From: Sinonovacula constricta
Taxonomy: Eukaryota > Mollusca > Bivalvia > Cardiida > Solecurtidae
DNA: 64,000 nucleotides
Reading direction: 5' to 3'
Assembly: GCA_007844125.1 (NCBI GenBank)
Contig: CM017571.1
Location: 24,656,664 to 24,720,663 of the forward strand
Part shown: piece after piece, positions 1 to 19,335 of the stretch
How positions within the stretch are numbered: the first letter of the stretch is position 1
How the letters are laid out: each line of letters begins with the position of its first letter
The notes under the pieces: generated by a model
Told to the model about the DNA's origin: nothing
Database searches by the model: none
The model's input: the letters and a program-made list of their open reading frames with translations, nothing else
Made by a program: the position numbers and the translations under genes

Positions 1-689
1 TATTGTCTTTAAGGCAAGCATTCAATTGGTCAAATTAAAACTGAATAAAATTCGAACCAGATAATGGACATTAAGGGTAGTAGGGATAGCGATGTGAAGC
101 CATACGTTCAAAACCAGGACCCTAGGCTAACAGAGCAAGTTCTCTTCCGACTGAGCTTACTGGACCGCTTTCATAGGCTCTCTATCCTCCGGCTATATTC
201 ATCCATGGAAGCATGAATTTCGTCCACGAATTTCCACAATTAGTTGTGTGTGTGTGATCTTTTCAAGCAACCCACATATACCCCTGAAGCATTTATACCG
301 TAACAACCGCGGGTTATTTGCGTTAACAAAAAAGTGCGGTTGGAGGGCATGTGCTGCCATTCCGGGGCTCGAATCAATGACTCTTCGCTAACATAGTGAA
401 TACATTACAGACTGATCTAAACCGACTCCTTGGCTATTTAGCAAGGAAAAAATGGGCAAATGCCTGTACAGTTAGAGTCTATTGTTGCACCCCTCGGTCG
501 TTAAATTCCATCGTTTTGGCTCCTTAATACCGTTAAGAACAAGGAATACCAAAATAAAGGTATAACGATGCAACCATAAGAGCAAATATTCACTTTAAGT
601 ATACAAGCAATACAGTAATAAACATCAGTAATAAATTTGCTTTTAGGGAGTATTCAGGCGAGACTATACATAGTTCTCTCGTATTGCAG
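1..689. other. Upstream/intronic DNA with no exon recognised
   Basis: No coding exon is visible. The transporter exon that starts at 690 has a normal acceptor (pyrimidine-rich run then CAG at 687-689), so this stretch is probably the intron before it. The preceding CNT exons must lie left of the window or are too short for me to see here. Confidence 0.5.
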
Positions 690-7003
<6,314 letters not shown>

Positions 7004-7055
7004 AAAACATAGCGACGTCATCTTAAAGTCGAAACATTAATCGCGATCGTTGAGA

Positions 7056-7061
7056 AATAAA
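7056..7061 (+). terminator. Poly(A) signal AATAAA of the CNT gene
   Basis: AATAAA lies 53 bp after the transporter stop codon, followed by an AT-rich then T-rich stretch. It is the probable 3' end signal. Confidence 0.6.
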
Positions 7062-7469
7062 TAATTCATACTGTGTTTGTTTTTTCAAATTCCGTTTGTG
7101 GCAAAAATTTCAAAAAAAGTCTTTTTATTGCATATCCTCTCTGTTAGATTAGTGTTTGGTTTATCGCTAGATCATCTGATCGATCGCTTAATTAATCGAT
7201 AAATCAATTGTTCGAGTTTTGTGACGTTTTGTGACATTATGTAATATTTTGATCAACAAAAATCTGCTTACAATTAGCTCTGAATACACGTTTACTTTAA
7301 CTTGATAAATGTTATTCTGAACAACACCTTATTGGAATTTTGAAAGCATTCTTATATTAAATATTTCGTTTCATACAAACAATTAATCAATCTTTATTTC
7401 CCCCATTTCTGGAGGTATGACATAAGGTGGAGATGAACAATGGGGATTTGAACCTAAGAAATAAAAACT

Positions 7470-8150
7470 GCAGCCAGTATGGTTTGTTATTGGCTGGGAT
7501 TTTATAGCAATACCTCTGTTATTGGCTTGGATTTTATAGTAATACCTCCGTAATTAACTGGGATTTTATAGCAATATCTCTGTAATTGGCTGGGACTTTA
7601 TAGCAATACCTCTGTAATTGGCTGGGATTTTATAGCAAAACCGCTGTAATTGGCTGGGTTTTTATAGCAATACCCCTGTAATTGGCTGGGATTTTATAGC
7701 AATACCTCTGTAATTGGCTGGGATTTTATAGCAATACCGCTGTAATTGGCTGGGATTCTATAGCAATACCTCTGTAATTGGCTGGGATTTTATAGCAATA
7801 CCTCTGTAATTGGCTGGGATTTTAGAGCAAACCTCTGTAATTATCTGGGATTTTATAGCAATACCTCTGTAATTGGCTGGGATTTTATAGCAATACTGCT
7901 GTAATTGGCTGGGATTTTATAGCAATACCTCTGTAATTGGCTGGGATTTTATAGCAATACCGCTGTAATTGGCCGGGATTTTATAGCAATACCTCTGTAA
8001 TTGGCTGGGATTTTATAGCAATACCGCTGTAATTAGCTGGGATTTTATAGCAATACCCCTGTAATTGGCTGGGATTTTATAGCAATACCGCTGTAATTGG
8101 CTGGGATTTTATAGCAAAACCTCTGTAATTGGCTGGGATTTTATCATTTT
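7470..8150. repeat. 32-bp minisatellite, about 21 copies
   Basis: The unit GGCTGGGATTTTATAGCAAT followed by ACCTCTGTAATT is repeated head to tail with point changes (CTCT/CGCT/CCCT, TTGG/TTAG). It starts about 400 bp beyond the transporter gene's poly(A) signal. No ORF. Confidence 0.95.
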
Positions 8151-8159
8151 CTTTTTGTG

Positions 8160-9065
8160 AATAGGCACAATATTCCTTGTTAGGCTCGTAGCTGCCTTTA
8201 CGCAGCTGCGTACACATTGTTCCCAAAGAAAGAAACAGAAACAGATAAATCTGCAATAAAAATTTACCCTAGTAGAGCTAATGTGTATGTTTATTGCGAT
8301 CTACTGGTATCTCTTTTTGCGCCATAAAAATGTAAAATTGCTTAATTGATTTTGTAACATTTCTGTACATCCTCATTACCTTATGAGCTATGGGACAAGT
8401 TTTGTACTCTTATAATTCAAGTCAGAAGTTCTCAGATAATTCCGTCCACAGGACGATCACACCTCGGTAGTTTCTAGTGGAGGGAGAAGTACGGAATTGC
8501 AACTTCCTTCGTTAATTGCGCATTTAATTGACAGACAAAACATCTTTGTTGTTTGGATGATGCACTAGTCAATTTGTTATAGGCACCGATCCTAGAGATA
8601 ATTCGTGACTAAATTATCCTTGCTTTGTACCAATCCGACTTATTTCACTTGAACCATTTGTCTGTTGCAATTTCTCAAATTCGTCTTATAGTTGTTTTCT
8701 CCATTTCATGACATTTTGCTTGAAGACACGGTGATGAAAACACGTCTGCATAAAAACGTGACCTAGTTCTGGTATAATTAAATTACGAGGATCAAATTTT
8801 ACCAGATGTGTATAAAAGGAAAATTGACAAGCTTCTTGTAGAAAATAAAGTAGTATGTAATGATTTGATACAACTCTCGTTTTATTTGAAAGTCTTTAAC
8901 ATAATATTTTACTTAAAATCTAGAAATAATTTGATAACTAAACCTCCCAAGAAATCGCCACGGCCACGTACGATCAAGAAACAAAATTTTCGTGGGGAGC
9001 ATACCCTGAGGACCCCGCTAGCGCAATGCGTACACATAATATCTTGCCTACTGGACATGGACAAC
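8160..9065. repeat. Dispersed repeat, copy A
   Basis: Several blocks recur in the same order and orientation about 2.8 kb downstream. Examples are CGTAGCTGCCTTTACGCAG with the CACATTGTTC that follows, TTCTCAGATAATTCCGTC, CATTTTGCTTGAA, and a final block GGGGAGCAT...CGCTAGCG...CACACAT near 8990-9060. The copies are diverged. An ORF at 8808-9122 falls partly in this repeat and does not look like a conserved protein. Confidence 0.6.
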
Positions 9066-9219
9066 GATTACCACGAATACCACCGCAAAGAGATACCTTT
9101 AAGCAACAAAAATAATTTCTAATGCACTCCATTCTACAAAAACCAGTTTAACTTGGAAACATGGAATGGAAAACAGAAAACTCTATTAATTGATAAAGGA
9201 AATTCATGACATGCATTAT

Positions 9220-10100
9220 ACTTATTTGTATAACGGTAGGTGATTTCAATATGGCAAGGATAAACTTGATAGATTTAATTACATGTGTTGTGAACAACTA
9301 CTTTAACTTTGAATTTATTGAGTATATAAGATATTGTTTTGGTCTTAACTAGTGCAGGAAAATACATATAGAAGATGCAACTCAAGACAAACAAATTTAG
9401 ACCTTGTATTCTGTAAAGATAAAAACATCATAGACAATGTGCCGTAAAGAGACCATAAGGGAAAAGTGATCATGCAGTAGTAAGAATTTTCTGGGTCGGC
9501 CATGGATTAAAAGTCATACTAAAGAAATATCAGACTTTGAAAAAAGCTGATTTCATTAGAATGAGAACTGTGTTGTTCATCAACTGGGCAATATGTTAAG
9601 CTTTTGAGTAGCAATGGAAATTATTTATAGGAAGATTAATATCGGACATAGAAACATGTATACCACCCACAAAGGCTAATGGATCAAACAAAAATGGAAT
9701 GTTACTAAATAAGAAAATAAAAAAAAAACAATATGAGAAGAAAGACAAAGGTTTTGGAAACGATACTGTACTCATGGAGATGGTAGTGTGCTGCACTGCA
9801 TGATGAGTATAAAAGACCTAAAAAATCAGTTTAGAAGTCTCACAAGACAGAAGGTTAAAAAGAGTAAGAGAATAACAGTTCATTCAGCTAGAGAAAATCC
9901 AAAATGGTTCTGGCAATATGTGATATCTAAAACAAAGGCTAAGTCGAATAAACGTGTTCATAATTTGTACATAAACCATGATAAGTCTATTTTGACCGAA
10001 TCCGATAGTGATAAGGCCCATGTTCTTGGTGAATTTCTTTCATAAGTCTTTACAGCTGATCAACTATTCGAGTTTTCTGAGTTACATAAAGGTCTGCGAA
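9220..10100 (+). pseudogene. Non-LTR retrotransposon remnant (endonuclease end and pre-RT linker)
   Basis: Across several frames the + strand encodes recognisable pieces of a LINE ORF2. GDFN is near 9240, TNLDLVFCKD...IIDNV near 9390-9440, and GKSDHAVVRI (the catalytic SDH of AP-type endonucleases) near 9460-9490. Then comes the basic linker SLTRQKVKKSKR...NPKWFWQYVISKTK...DSDKAHVLGEFLSSVFTADQ between endonuclease and reverse transcriptase. Frames change several times and the reverse transcriptase palm is absent, so it is truncated and dead. The arrangement is that of Jockey/CR1/RTE-type elements; the clade cannot be decided from this. Confidence 0.8.
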
Positions 10101-10706
10101 AGGTTTTTTAATACTTCGCAGCATAAAAAATATGGGACTTATAGCAACAAACAACTTTTTTATGGAGGAGGATTCCAGACAAATTTCTGGATGGAACACC
10201 CGGTAAGCTGTAAGACATAAAGACACTGGAGAAAATGTTGATTACAAATTACTTATTGAAGCTCGTTGTTTTAGTTTGATTACATCCTGCAATTGTATGG
10301 CTACAACTTATTGAATTTGATCCCGAGCTTTAACAAGGTTGGTCAGTTTTTTTTATTTAGCTTTATGTCCCAACACAGTCATTCTAAAGTTCTGTGTACC
10401 AAATGCAGATACAGTGCTGCCTTTTATGTGGTATCATGTCATAAACACATGACAGCACACAAGTCCCATAACTATGATGAAGGACCAGTGTTGTTAACTT
10501 TCTGTTTAATAACAAAATAATTTTAGAAATATTTGATGAGATATTTTTCAGACAAGTTTGATGTCATTTAAGCAAATGTCAAACCCCAAAAAGACGACGC
10601 CAGATAATAAATAAATAGAAATGGAATTAAGCAATTTACAAAATTAAATAAATATATACATCTAAGAATGTTAGCTTATGAAAGTTATAGAAATATGAAA
10701 AATATG
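10101..10706. other. No gene seen
   Basis: AT-rich sequence after the LINE remnant. The ORFs here have no recognisable domain and no paired splice sites in phase. Confidence 0.5.
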
Positions 10707-10741
10707 CGCACACGCGCGCGCACGCGCACGCACACACACAT
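10707..10741. repeat. Alternating CG/CA simple repeat
   Basis: About 35 bp of alternating purine-pyrimidine (GCGCAC/CACA). This kind of sequence can adopt Z-form DNA. Confidence 0.8.
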
Positions 10742-10959
10742 CAAGAATACAAGTTCTAATTACATGTTAATAATGGTATTAACAATGGTTATCTATTTTT
10801 TGTAAAGTAACAGCAAAACATTGCTAGCTTTGCCATCAATTTATATACTTACATTAAATGAGCGCATACATATCGCCTATGGGTAGAAGTGTTTGTTTTT
10901 GGGGTAAATCGTCCCAACAGTATTTGAATCCACCATTTCTTGTTTCTTTAGTGTAAATA

Positions 10960-11930
<971 letters not shown>

Positions 11931-12700
11931 TACAAATTGAATGTACCAGAAAATTCAAAAAGCATATAGTGTGGACAAAAAATATGCCTTTTTTAAAATA
12001 AAAATTACGCCCCTATGCCACATGGTTGCATGAGTAAGCAACAAAAATAGTCACAGAAACGACAAATATCCCGCCTAATGTTATATTGTCGGTGATTTCT
12101 TGTGAAATTTAAAGAATAAAATATAAGTAAGTGTAATTGTATATCAAAATATGGTAATTACATGCGAACTATGTTCCTTTTTGACTAAACTTTTAGTTTA
12201 TATGTTTTTAATCAATTATCATATATTATATAAGTCGGAAAAGAAATGCGTATTTAAGGTATAGCAAAGTTGGTTAAACTTATTCTGAGATTCTAATAAC
12301 ATGGATAGATAATTGTTCCCATGTTAATATGCTGAAAAAACAGCAACACAAACAACTCGTGCGAACTAAACAAATGTAGATCTATTCATCACTCTGATCT
12401 AGAGCTACCGGCGTATTTTTAAAAAAGTGTGATTTGTATCAATAGCATATATCTCACCTTTAATGATGACTTGGAAAGTGTGAAAGTCAGCACAATGAAA
12501 GCATAAAATATCACCAAGGGCCATCCAATCTAACAAAAAGACGTGTCAGTCACTCAACATAACACTCCATGCTTTGCACGTGAGGTAAGCTATCACCGCC
12601 AGCTGAATGGTTTTCATTCTCACCTGTGCGCCGTAGTTTGCCGAATGTATGTTCGTGCGTTTTCGCCATTCGTTAACAAAGTGTTCGGTCATGTTACCGA
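11931..12700. other. No gene seen
   Basis: AT-rich DNA without repeats or motifs I can name. The last 150 bp are less AT-rich and could hold the 5' end of the candidate transcript that follows. Confidence 0.45.
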
Positions 12701-12875
12701 ATGTCGGAAAATTACGAATATTCCTGCGCAAAATTTGAATTTTGTCATTCTCGCTCTGACTTTCGTCGGGTGCGGAGTATAAGCAGGATGGGGGAGAAGA
12801 AGGTAGCTGGTTATTGGCCGTGTAATCACCAAGGGTTACAAAAAACGGTCCTGGCAGGCAGTCTTTGTTATTCGG
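12701..12875 (+). CDS. Candidate small-protein gene, exon 1
   Basis: In one frame, ATG codons at 12701 and 12788 lead to a strong donor (G then GTAAGTG at 12876). The 12788 ATG has a good initiation context, with A at -3 and G at +4. From it the exon encodes MGEKKVAGYWPCNHQGLQKT and about 9 more residues. The frame is open across the junction to exon 2 (phase 1). I do not recognise the protein. It could equally be a non-coding RNA with a chance ORF; the splice consensus is the main support. Confidence 0.3.
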
Positions 12876-15033
12876 GTAAGTGATACAAATTGACTGTGTT
12901 TTAAGGAAAATTCAGAAACTCGTTTTCTTATCTCGTAAACATTGGACAACGGAAGAAATACGTATGAGTATGAAACTGCAATCTGCATTGCCTGTATAAA
13001 GTCTTAAAAGGTCTAAACATTGCCGCAAAGTTTAAAACGTCGATCTAAATATTGTCTTCTAATTAAATCGAGCAATCTGTTATTTTAAGGATTGAGTTGA
13101 TGTGTTGTTGTTTTAATTTGATAGAAACGGAACAAATATCTGTTCTTAAAAAACCGCCCGCAATTAATGTTCACAATGCTTATGTATTCATTTGCCAGCA
13201 TAACATATTATATATTTGCTGATTGATTTTGTTTTTTTGTTGTGTTTTTTTTGGCGCGAATTCCAACTCTGGCAGCATGTTTTTAATGTCATCACTATTT
13301 TCAGGACCGATTCTTTTTCTCGTTACAAAATTAATGCTTATACATCATTCCTTCGAACTACAGGCACAAATCTACACTACCTAACAAATGTTGAAAAAAT
13401 ACGATGATATATAAACCGGTCATCCTAAATTACAATAACATATAGACATAATCAGTCAACCTTTTGTTGGGGACGCCTATATATGGAATGCTCACTGAAA
13501 TTTGCACACGGAGAAGGTCTTTTCTGCGGACTTTCATTACCCTGATAAAATACGGGTCCTAATTCAGTAAATCAGTACGCCCTTCGATGTTCGGACTGCA
13601 TGTAAGATTATCTTTCAGCAACGAAACAGTCTATAGCCACAAATAGCTTTATTATGCTTGAAGTACTATTGGGAAAGAGGTTAAATTTATGGAATTTGGA
13701 TTGGAGGGTTCAAAATTAACATCGTAAACCCGTAAAGTCTTCAAACAGATTGTATTCTATATGGATGATAATTAACAAAACGTCCAACACACGAAGAAAG
13801 CATTTATAATATGCTTAAGGTATTCTTGGTCAAAAGGTTAAAGTTATGGCCTCGGCATTGGACGCTTCTGTGTTCAAACCCAAGACCCGACATGAGATTT
13901 TAATTCTTGCCCAACTATATACATGAACATTTTGCAAATATAGAATATGTTCCGACTAATTATTACTTTCGTGACTACTTGCCTACCCCCTTACCCCCAG
14001 CTGTACTACATAGCAGTTCCCATCTTTGATAATATTGAAAACTTGTTTTCATAATAAGTCATTTGATAATTTTAATGTTTCGGCCTATTACCTTTTACTT
14101 GACAAGAACTTTTGTAAAGTTTTTTTAACGTCAATTCAATGTATAGTTATTAACAATATTATTACATAATTCCGTAATAACTGAGCTGTGCAACAGCATT
14201 ATGTTAATAGGGATCAGACATGTCAGGGCGTTCTGTTTATTGTATCTCTTTCTTTTTGGCCTCAATCTGTTCCATCTTAAAATGCGTGAAGTGGCTTAAT
14301 TTTAGGAAACACTGAACTTACTCTATGTACATAACCCAGATACAAACATGCTTCCATGCAAAACAACGTTGATATTAGACAACAAGATACTGAGAAAGAA
14401 AAAACCCACACAACAAACTATGTTCCTGAAAATTACTACCTGAATAGTAATGATTTGTGTAATGTTAGGCGGCTGCACACATACATTTTCTGTTTAAACA
14501 TTTTATCTTTATAAATTTAACAATTTTGCAACTTTTCTTCTACATATGGAACAGCTTGAAAATCCTATTAAATTGTGTCGGGGTTTTCTGTATATTTTGC
14601 TTTTGTTTTAAACCATTCCCTGGTCTCACGATTATACATTATAAATACTTCTGTTTAATTGATAGCTACTGAAAACTATTAAATAAAAACCATTTCTTTT
14701 CGAAGGTCTTCTTACTTGCTCCTATATTGCTTTAAACAGTTTATCTGTTATAGTTTTTGCGTCGACATTGATGCTTCGCATCAACAACTTTTCATGGTGT
14801 AGTGTGTGATCATAGCTGGCGAGACAAAACAGAAATCAGACAAGAAACAGTTTAGTTCTAAGGGAAATAACTATTTTGAACTAGAATAAGAATGTTTTAC
14901 TAGTAACGCCCCTTTACAAATGTGGTCACTTGATATTTTCATAATGACAGTGAATGAGTGTATCGTCTCATACGCATTTTTGTAACATCTCTTTTTTGTC
15001 CCCTATCTAATAATTTCGTTTCTTGTTTTACAG
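12876..15033. other. Putative intron; no other gene seen
   Basis: AT-rich. It holds two loosely similar 40-bp blocks near 13650 and 13805 (ATTATGCTTGAAGTACTATT versus ATAATATGCTTAAGGTATTC). It also has a block at 14719-14805 that recurs at 54353-54440 (TTTTTGCGTCG...TGCTTCGCAT). Confidence 0.4.
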
Positions 15034-15149
15034 AGGCTGCCGGGTGTACTGTAAAGAACAAAATGACATCTCTTCCCGTCCTGCTGTCGATAGAAGATAA
15101 GGTTGTTCTTCGTTGACTAGATGTAGAGCCGTTCACACATTCTGAGCTG
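15034..15149 (+). CDS. Candidate small-protein gene, exon 2, with TGA-CTAG
   Basis: Acceptor with a good pyrimidine tract (TTCTTGTTTTACAG) and donor GTAAGTT at 15150. Joined to exon 1 it reads EAAGCTVKNKMTSLPVLLSI...VVLR, then TGA at 15114-15116 followed at once by CTAG. After the TGA the same frame stays open to the donor (LDVEPFTHSEL, phase 0). If translated, the short form from the 12788 ATG is 56 residues and the form from 12701 is 85. TGA-CTAG is the best documented metazoan readthrough context. Coding status is unproven. Confidence 0.3.
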
Positions 15150-15202
15150 GTAAGTTAATTTAAAGTTCTTTTCTAAGATTGAAAATTCTAAAATAATTAT
15201 GA

Positions 15203-16200
15203 TGCTGGTGTATAGAGATAACATAAGTTACTATATATCATATGGGATCTGGGTTGTCTGATCAGGATCTACAGTATTTGTTGACGAGTATCAATCTAAA
15301 TTAATCTAGGAGTCTAACTGTATGTTGGTGTAAGAAGATAACTTAAAGTTACTGTAAGTGAGATGTGGGCTGTCTGATCAGGATCTACAATATTTGTTGT
15401 CTCTGTCAATCTAAATGAATCAAGGAGTCTAACTGTATGTTGGTGTAAGAAGATAACTTAAAGTTACTGTATATGAGATGTGGGCTGTCTGATCAGGATC
15501 TACAGTATTTGTTGTCAAGTCTCTGTCAATCTTAATTAATCTAGGAGTCTAACTGTATGTTGGTGTAAGAAGATAACTTAAAGTTACTGTATGTGAGATG
15601 TGGGCTGTCTGATCAGGATCTACAATATTTGTTGTCTCTGTCAATCTAAATGAATCAAGGAGTCTAACTGTATGTTGGTGTAAGAAGATAACTTAAAGTT
15701 ACTATATATGAGATGTGGGCTGTCTGATCAGGATCTACAGTATTTGTTGTCAAGTCTCTGTCAATCTAAATGAACCTAGGAGTCTAACTGTATGTTGGTG
15801 TAAAAAGATAACTTAAAGTTACTGTATATGAGATGTGGGCTGTCTGATCAGGATCTACAGTAATTGTTGTCAAGTCTCTGTCAATCTAAATGAATCTAGG
15901 AGTCTAACTGTATGTTGGTGTAAGAAGATAACTGTCTTATCAGGATCTACAATATTTGTTGTCGAGTATCAATCTAAATGAATCTTGGAATCAGCTGTAT
16001 GTTGGTGTAAGAAGATAAAGTTACTGTATATGAGATGTGGACTGTCTTATCAGGATCTACAATATTTGTTGTCGAGTATCAATCTAAATGAATCTGGGAA
16101 TCAGCCGTATGTTGGTGTAAGAAGATAACTTCAAGTTACTAAGTATAGAATGGGAGCTGTCTGATCAGGATCTACATTGTAATGATTTAAGTTACTATAT
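15203..16200. repeat. Tandem repeat of about 115-120 bp, about 8 copies
   Basis: Each unit carries TGTATGTTGGTGTAAGAAGA, GAGATGTGGGCTGTCTGATC, AGGATCTACA and TCTAAATGAATCTAGGAGTC, in order. Outer copies are more diverged and the central ones are close to identical. The GTCTGATCAGGATCT core is also present in single dispersed copies near 22400 and, more diverged, near 23120. Confidence 0.92.
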
Positions 16201-17306
16201 ATATGGGATTGGGGAAGTCAGGATCTTGGGTATTTGCAGTGGAGTCTCCAACAAAAAATCAAGAAATCTTTGCATGCTTGTGGAAGATGATTTAGAATTA
16301 GTATATGTTATGAGCAAATAAATGTAGCAATAGAAAGGTTAATACAAGCGTCACATGCTAGCTCCTCAAACATATCAAGTAGTATTGATTTCTGCATGCA
16401 TTCTATTTGTTACATGGATATATAAATTTACTCTTCAATTCTTAAAGCAAGACCATCAGAATTGGTCCAAACAACTTCTTTGATTTTTTTTTTTAAATTT
16501 TACCTTTTCAGTTTTTTATCTCACATATGCAAATATTGAATCATAAATAACAGATGATAATTATGACAAAAATGCAGGAAAGTCGAAACTCATAGAAAGA
16601 TATTAAGCATGTTGTTAGCAAGTTAAAAACTGTTTTGGAATTTTTACTCTAACTGTATTATGTTCCATCATGTTGTTCAATGTCAGTATCAGAATAATAC
16701 TTTAATGAAAAATGTTACTGTAAAATCTGATGGAGTAACTTCCACCTTCTCAGTATACATTTATGAAACTTATGCAAACTGTGTAGATGCTAATCATTCT
16801 TCTGCAAACAGCAATCTGATCAGAATCTGCACTATTTATGACCAGTCTGCAAATGAATAAATGTAATTTATGCTTGGACATTTTTGTTCAAAGACATGCC
16901 CAAGTATGGATCCACATGGGGATTTGAACCAATAACCAAATAAGTTTAGACTTATATTAGGTACTCTTCAATGGAGTGGATGTATTATATTTACACTATC
17001 ACAACCAGAAGCTAGTTCCTATAAAGTTTAGACTGTTAAAATGATTTAATTACACTCCAGATATTCATAAAGTAGATATATGGCATATCTATACCATTTA
17101 CAGCATGAGCAATGAAATAATGTGATTATGTACAACAACAAAAGAAACTCGCCATGCAAACAAGACTTTCTTTAAATCAAATTGAACCTTATATAGAAGG
17201 AATTGCTTACGTTTCTGTGTGGCTCTTGTAAAATTTGGGAGTAAATTGTAGTTGTGTAACTTGCATTTTAGCACCAATAATTATATTGTTTTTCTTTCTG
17301 TTTCAG
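16201..17306. other. No gene seen (putative intron 2 remainder)
   Basis: AT-rich with a T-run near 16490. A 66-codon ORF near 16660-16860 has no recognisable domain. Confidence 0.4.
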
Positions 17307-17345
17307 CCTGGAATGTGTAAGGAGCAAGAAACTTCTGGATCCTGA
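17307..17345 (+). CDS. Candidate small-protein gene, exon 3 (readthrough extension end)
   Basis: Acceptor TTTTTCTTTCTGTTTCAG ends at 17306. In the frame continuing past the exon 2 TGA it reads PGMCKEQETSGS and stops at TGA 17343-17345. The extension after readthrough would therefore be 23 residues. If translation ends in exon 2, this is 3' untranslated sequence; the real exon end is not visible. Confidence 0.25.
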   Translation, partial: PGMCKEQETSGS

Positions 17346-17811
17346 CCTACTGGAGGGGCTTAAATTCTGATCTGGCATCTTCCTGTATATTTAGAGGATC
17401 TCTTGGTTAGCAGCTTTAAGGGTTTCATCAAGCCTCAGATTTAGGAAGGTTACAGTTTTCATGTTCTGTTAACTGAAGCCACTTCTCATTAATGTTTTCT
17501 TCATTTTTACTTTCCATTTGCATCAAGTTCATTTAGTCCGTTCCATCTTCTGCCAACACATGTTTTGCATCTTTCCAATGTCTGCATTTGGGTGTTGCAC
17601 CCCATTTAATTTGCATTCACACACATTCACAATTTAATTTTAAGTGCTGGTATCATCGTCATTTTTTTGCACGTGATACTCACTTGTGGGTCTGCGGGGG
17701 CTGCAAGGCTGTTTGGCAGATTCATTTAGGCAGATCTGAGGCTTTTGCATTGTCCGTGTGTCAAGTTAGGTTAAGGGTGCTGTTGACTTTGAGTGAATCT
17801 GGCCTTTGAAG

Positions 17812-19335
17812 GAAGACTGTCTAGTGAAGGTGTCACAAAGGAAAGTCAGGGGAAGGTTGCGGATTGCTTATCAACGATGACCAGATGAGGACCCTAGATG
17901 GCACAGTCCAAGATGTTGACCATGGATAGTGCAAAGTTGTATTTTTTTCATATCAACCTCAGTCTCGAGCTTTACATGTGTTCTTATAACTTTGTCGCCC
18001 TGTATTTAATTCTCACTAATGTTTGGCTAAGTACTTTGAGTCATTTAGTTTTCTGTCCAAAAGCTACAATCTGAACTTTTTTCTGACTTTTTCTGCAACA
18101 AATATGTCTTTTGTTGCCTTCTCATTTCATTATTTCATCTTTTCAATGTTTGATTTCTCCAATTAATTCAGATTCATCAGTGGCTCTTATGCATTTACTG
18201 CCATTCCAATGGCTTTTTGTATCGCCTCTGCCTCTAAGCTAGCAAATATGTCACTAATGTGCAATTACCTTGGGTATATGGTTGCTTGCATCATTTAGGG
18301 GTTTCCCTGCTCAAGCATGAAATTTCTTGTTTATAACTGTGTCACAGGACTAAAGCCTCGCATTTGAATTTTCCGAATTACATCTTGCCACCCCTTTCAT
18401 CATCTTAGGATCCAAGCATGCGTTAATTTAGGGTTAAGTAATGTTGCCTTTGCGACCGACCGAGTACGTAAAAAGACTGTGCGCACAGCATTCATTTGTG
18501 AGGCTGATATCCTGTTGACATGGTGAATTAGATGCAGGTTATTTTATTAGGATATAGGCTTAGGGCTTTGCTTGAGTGGTTTCCTACTTCATGGGGTACA
18601 TTCTTTAGGTTAGGGATATTCAGCAAAGAGGGAAACATTTAGGATATTTTGGACTTCAATTTAGGTTTTGTTAAGTCTTTAAGATTTTATTCCCTCTATT
18701 TATTTAAAGGGTTTTAAGTTTTATAATGCAAGCAATCATAGACTAAAAGTAATAAATCATAAGTGCCAACTTAATTTGTTAGTAAGGAGAAAGGGGAGTT
18801 ATGAAATGTAGTGTGTGAGAGATTCTCTGAAGGGTATGAATTAGTTGGAGACGTGAAGCATGAAAATTATCCATTGGGTAAATCACTTGAAGCAGATGTT
18901 ATCAAGTGAGGGTGAAGTAATGAAATGTGGAGGCAACAAATGGCATGTGAGGAGTAGGTGGGGGATGTAAAGATGTTGAGATTGTTGATTTTGGACAGGA
19001 ATCTAAATGACAAGAAGTATAAGGTTATTTTGCAGTGAATGTCGTAGAAGGGGGACTAGTGTGAAGGGGCTATTGTAGTAAAGGATTTAGTTTGAGTGAA
19101 AAAGGTTAGACCTAGCTATAGCTATCCACAATATCTTTGTACAAAGAACCACAAACGCCCGCTGGCCTATTTCATGTAGGTGGCTGTGTTGCACTGTAGA
19201 TTTGCCATAAATCTTTCTATGCAGAACCACCGAGTTTCATTGGCCAACATAAAGAAACTGTCATTCCACTGGCCTATTTCATGTAGGTGGCTGAGTTGCA
19301 CTGTGTAGAAGATTAACAATAAATCTTTCTATGCA
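17812..19335. repeat. 1.52-kb tandem duplication, copy 1
   Basis: The segment beginning GAAGACTGTCTAGTGAAGGT recurs from 19336 with an offset of 1,524 bp. Only scattered substitutions and 1-2-base indels separate the copies, e.g. GATATCC versus GATATGCC. The unit has no long ORF. Its end carries a smaller internal repeat built on CTGGCCTATTTCATGTAGGT and AATCTTTCTATGCAGAA. Confidence 0.97.

Noticed and set aside
7470..8150. CRISPR array
   Set aside because: Direct repeats without unique spacers, in a eukaryotic genome; a minisatellite. The same applies to the arrays at 6184 and 15203.
14939..15136. 65-codon minus-strand ORF over candidate exon 2
   Set aside because: No domain; splice signals in this stretch point to the + strand.
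16905..16945. tRNA-like GGGGATTTGAACC text (also near 7440 and 43705)
   Set aside because: B-box-like word only, no A box or cloverleaf; at most old SINE debris.
18420..18445. Telomere-like TTAGGGTTA
   Set aside because: A single partial unit, repeated only because of the 1.5-kb duplication; not a telomeric array.
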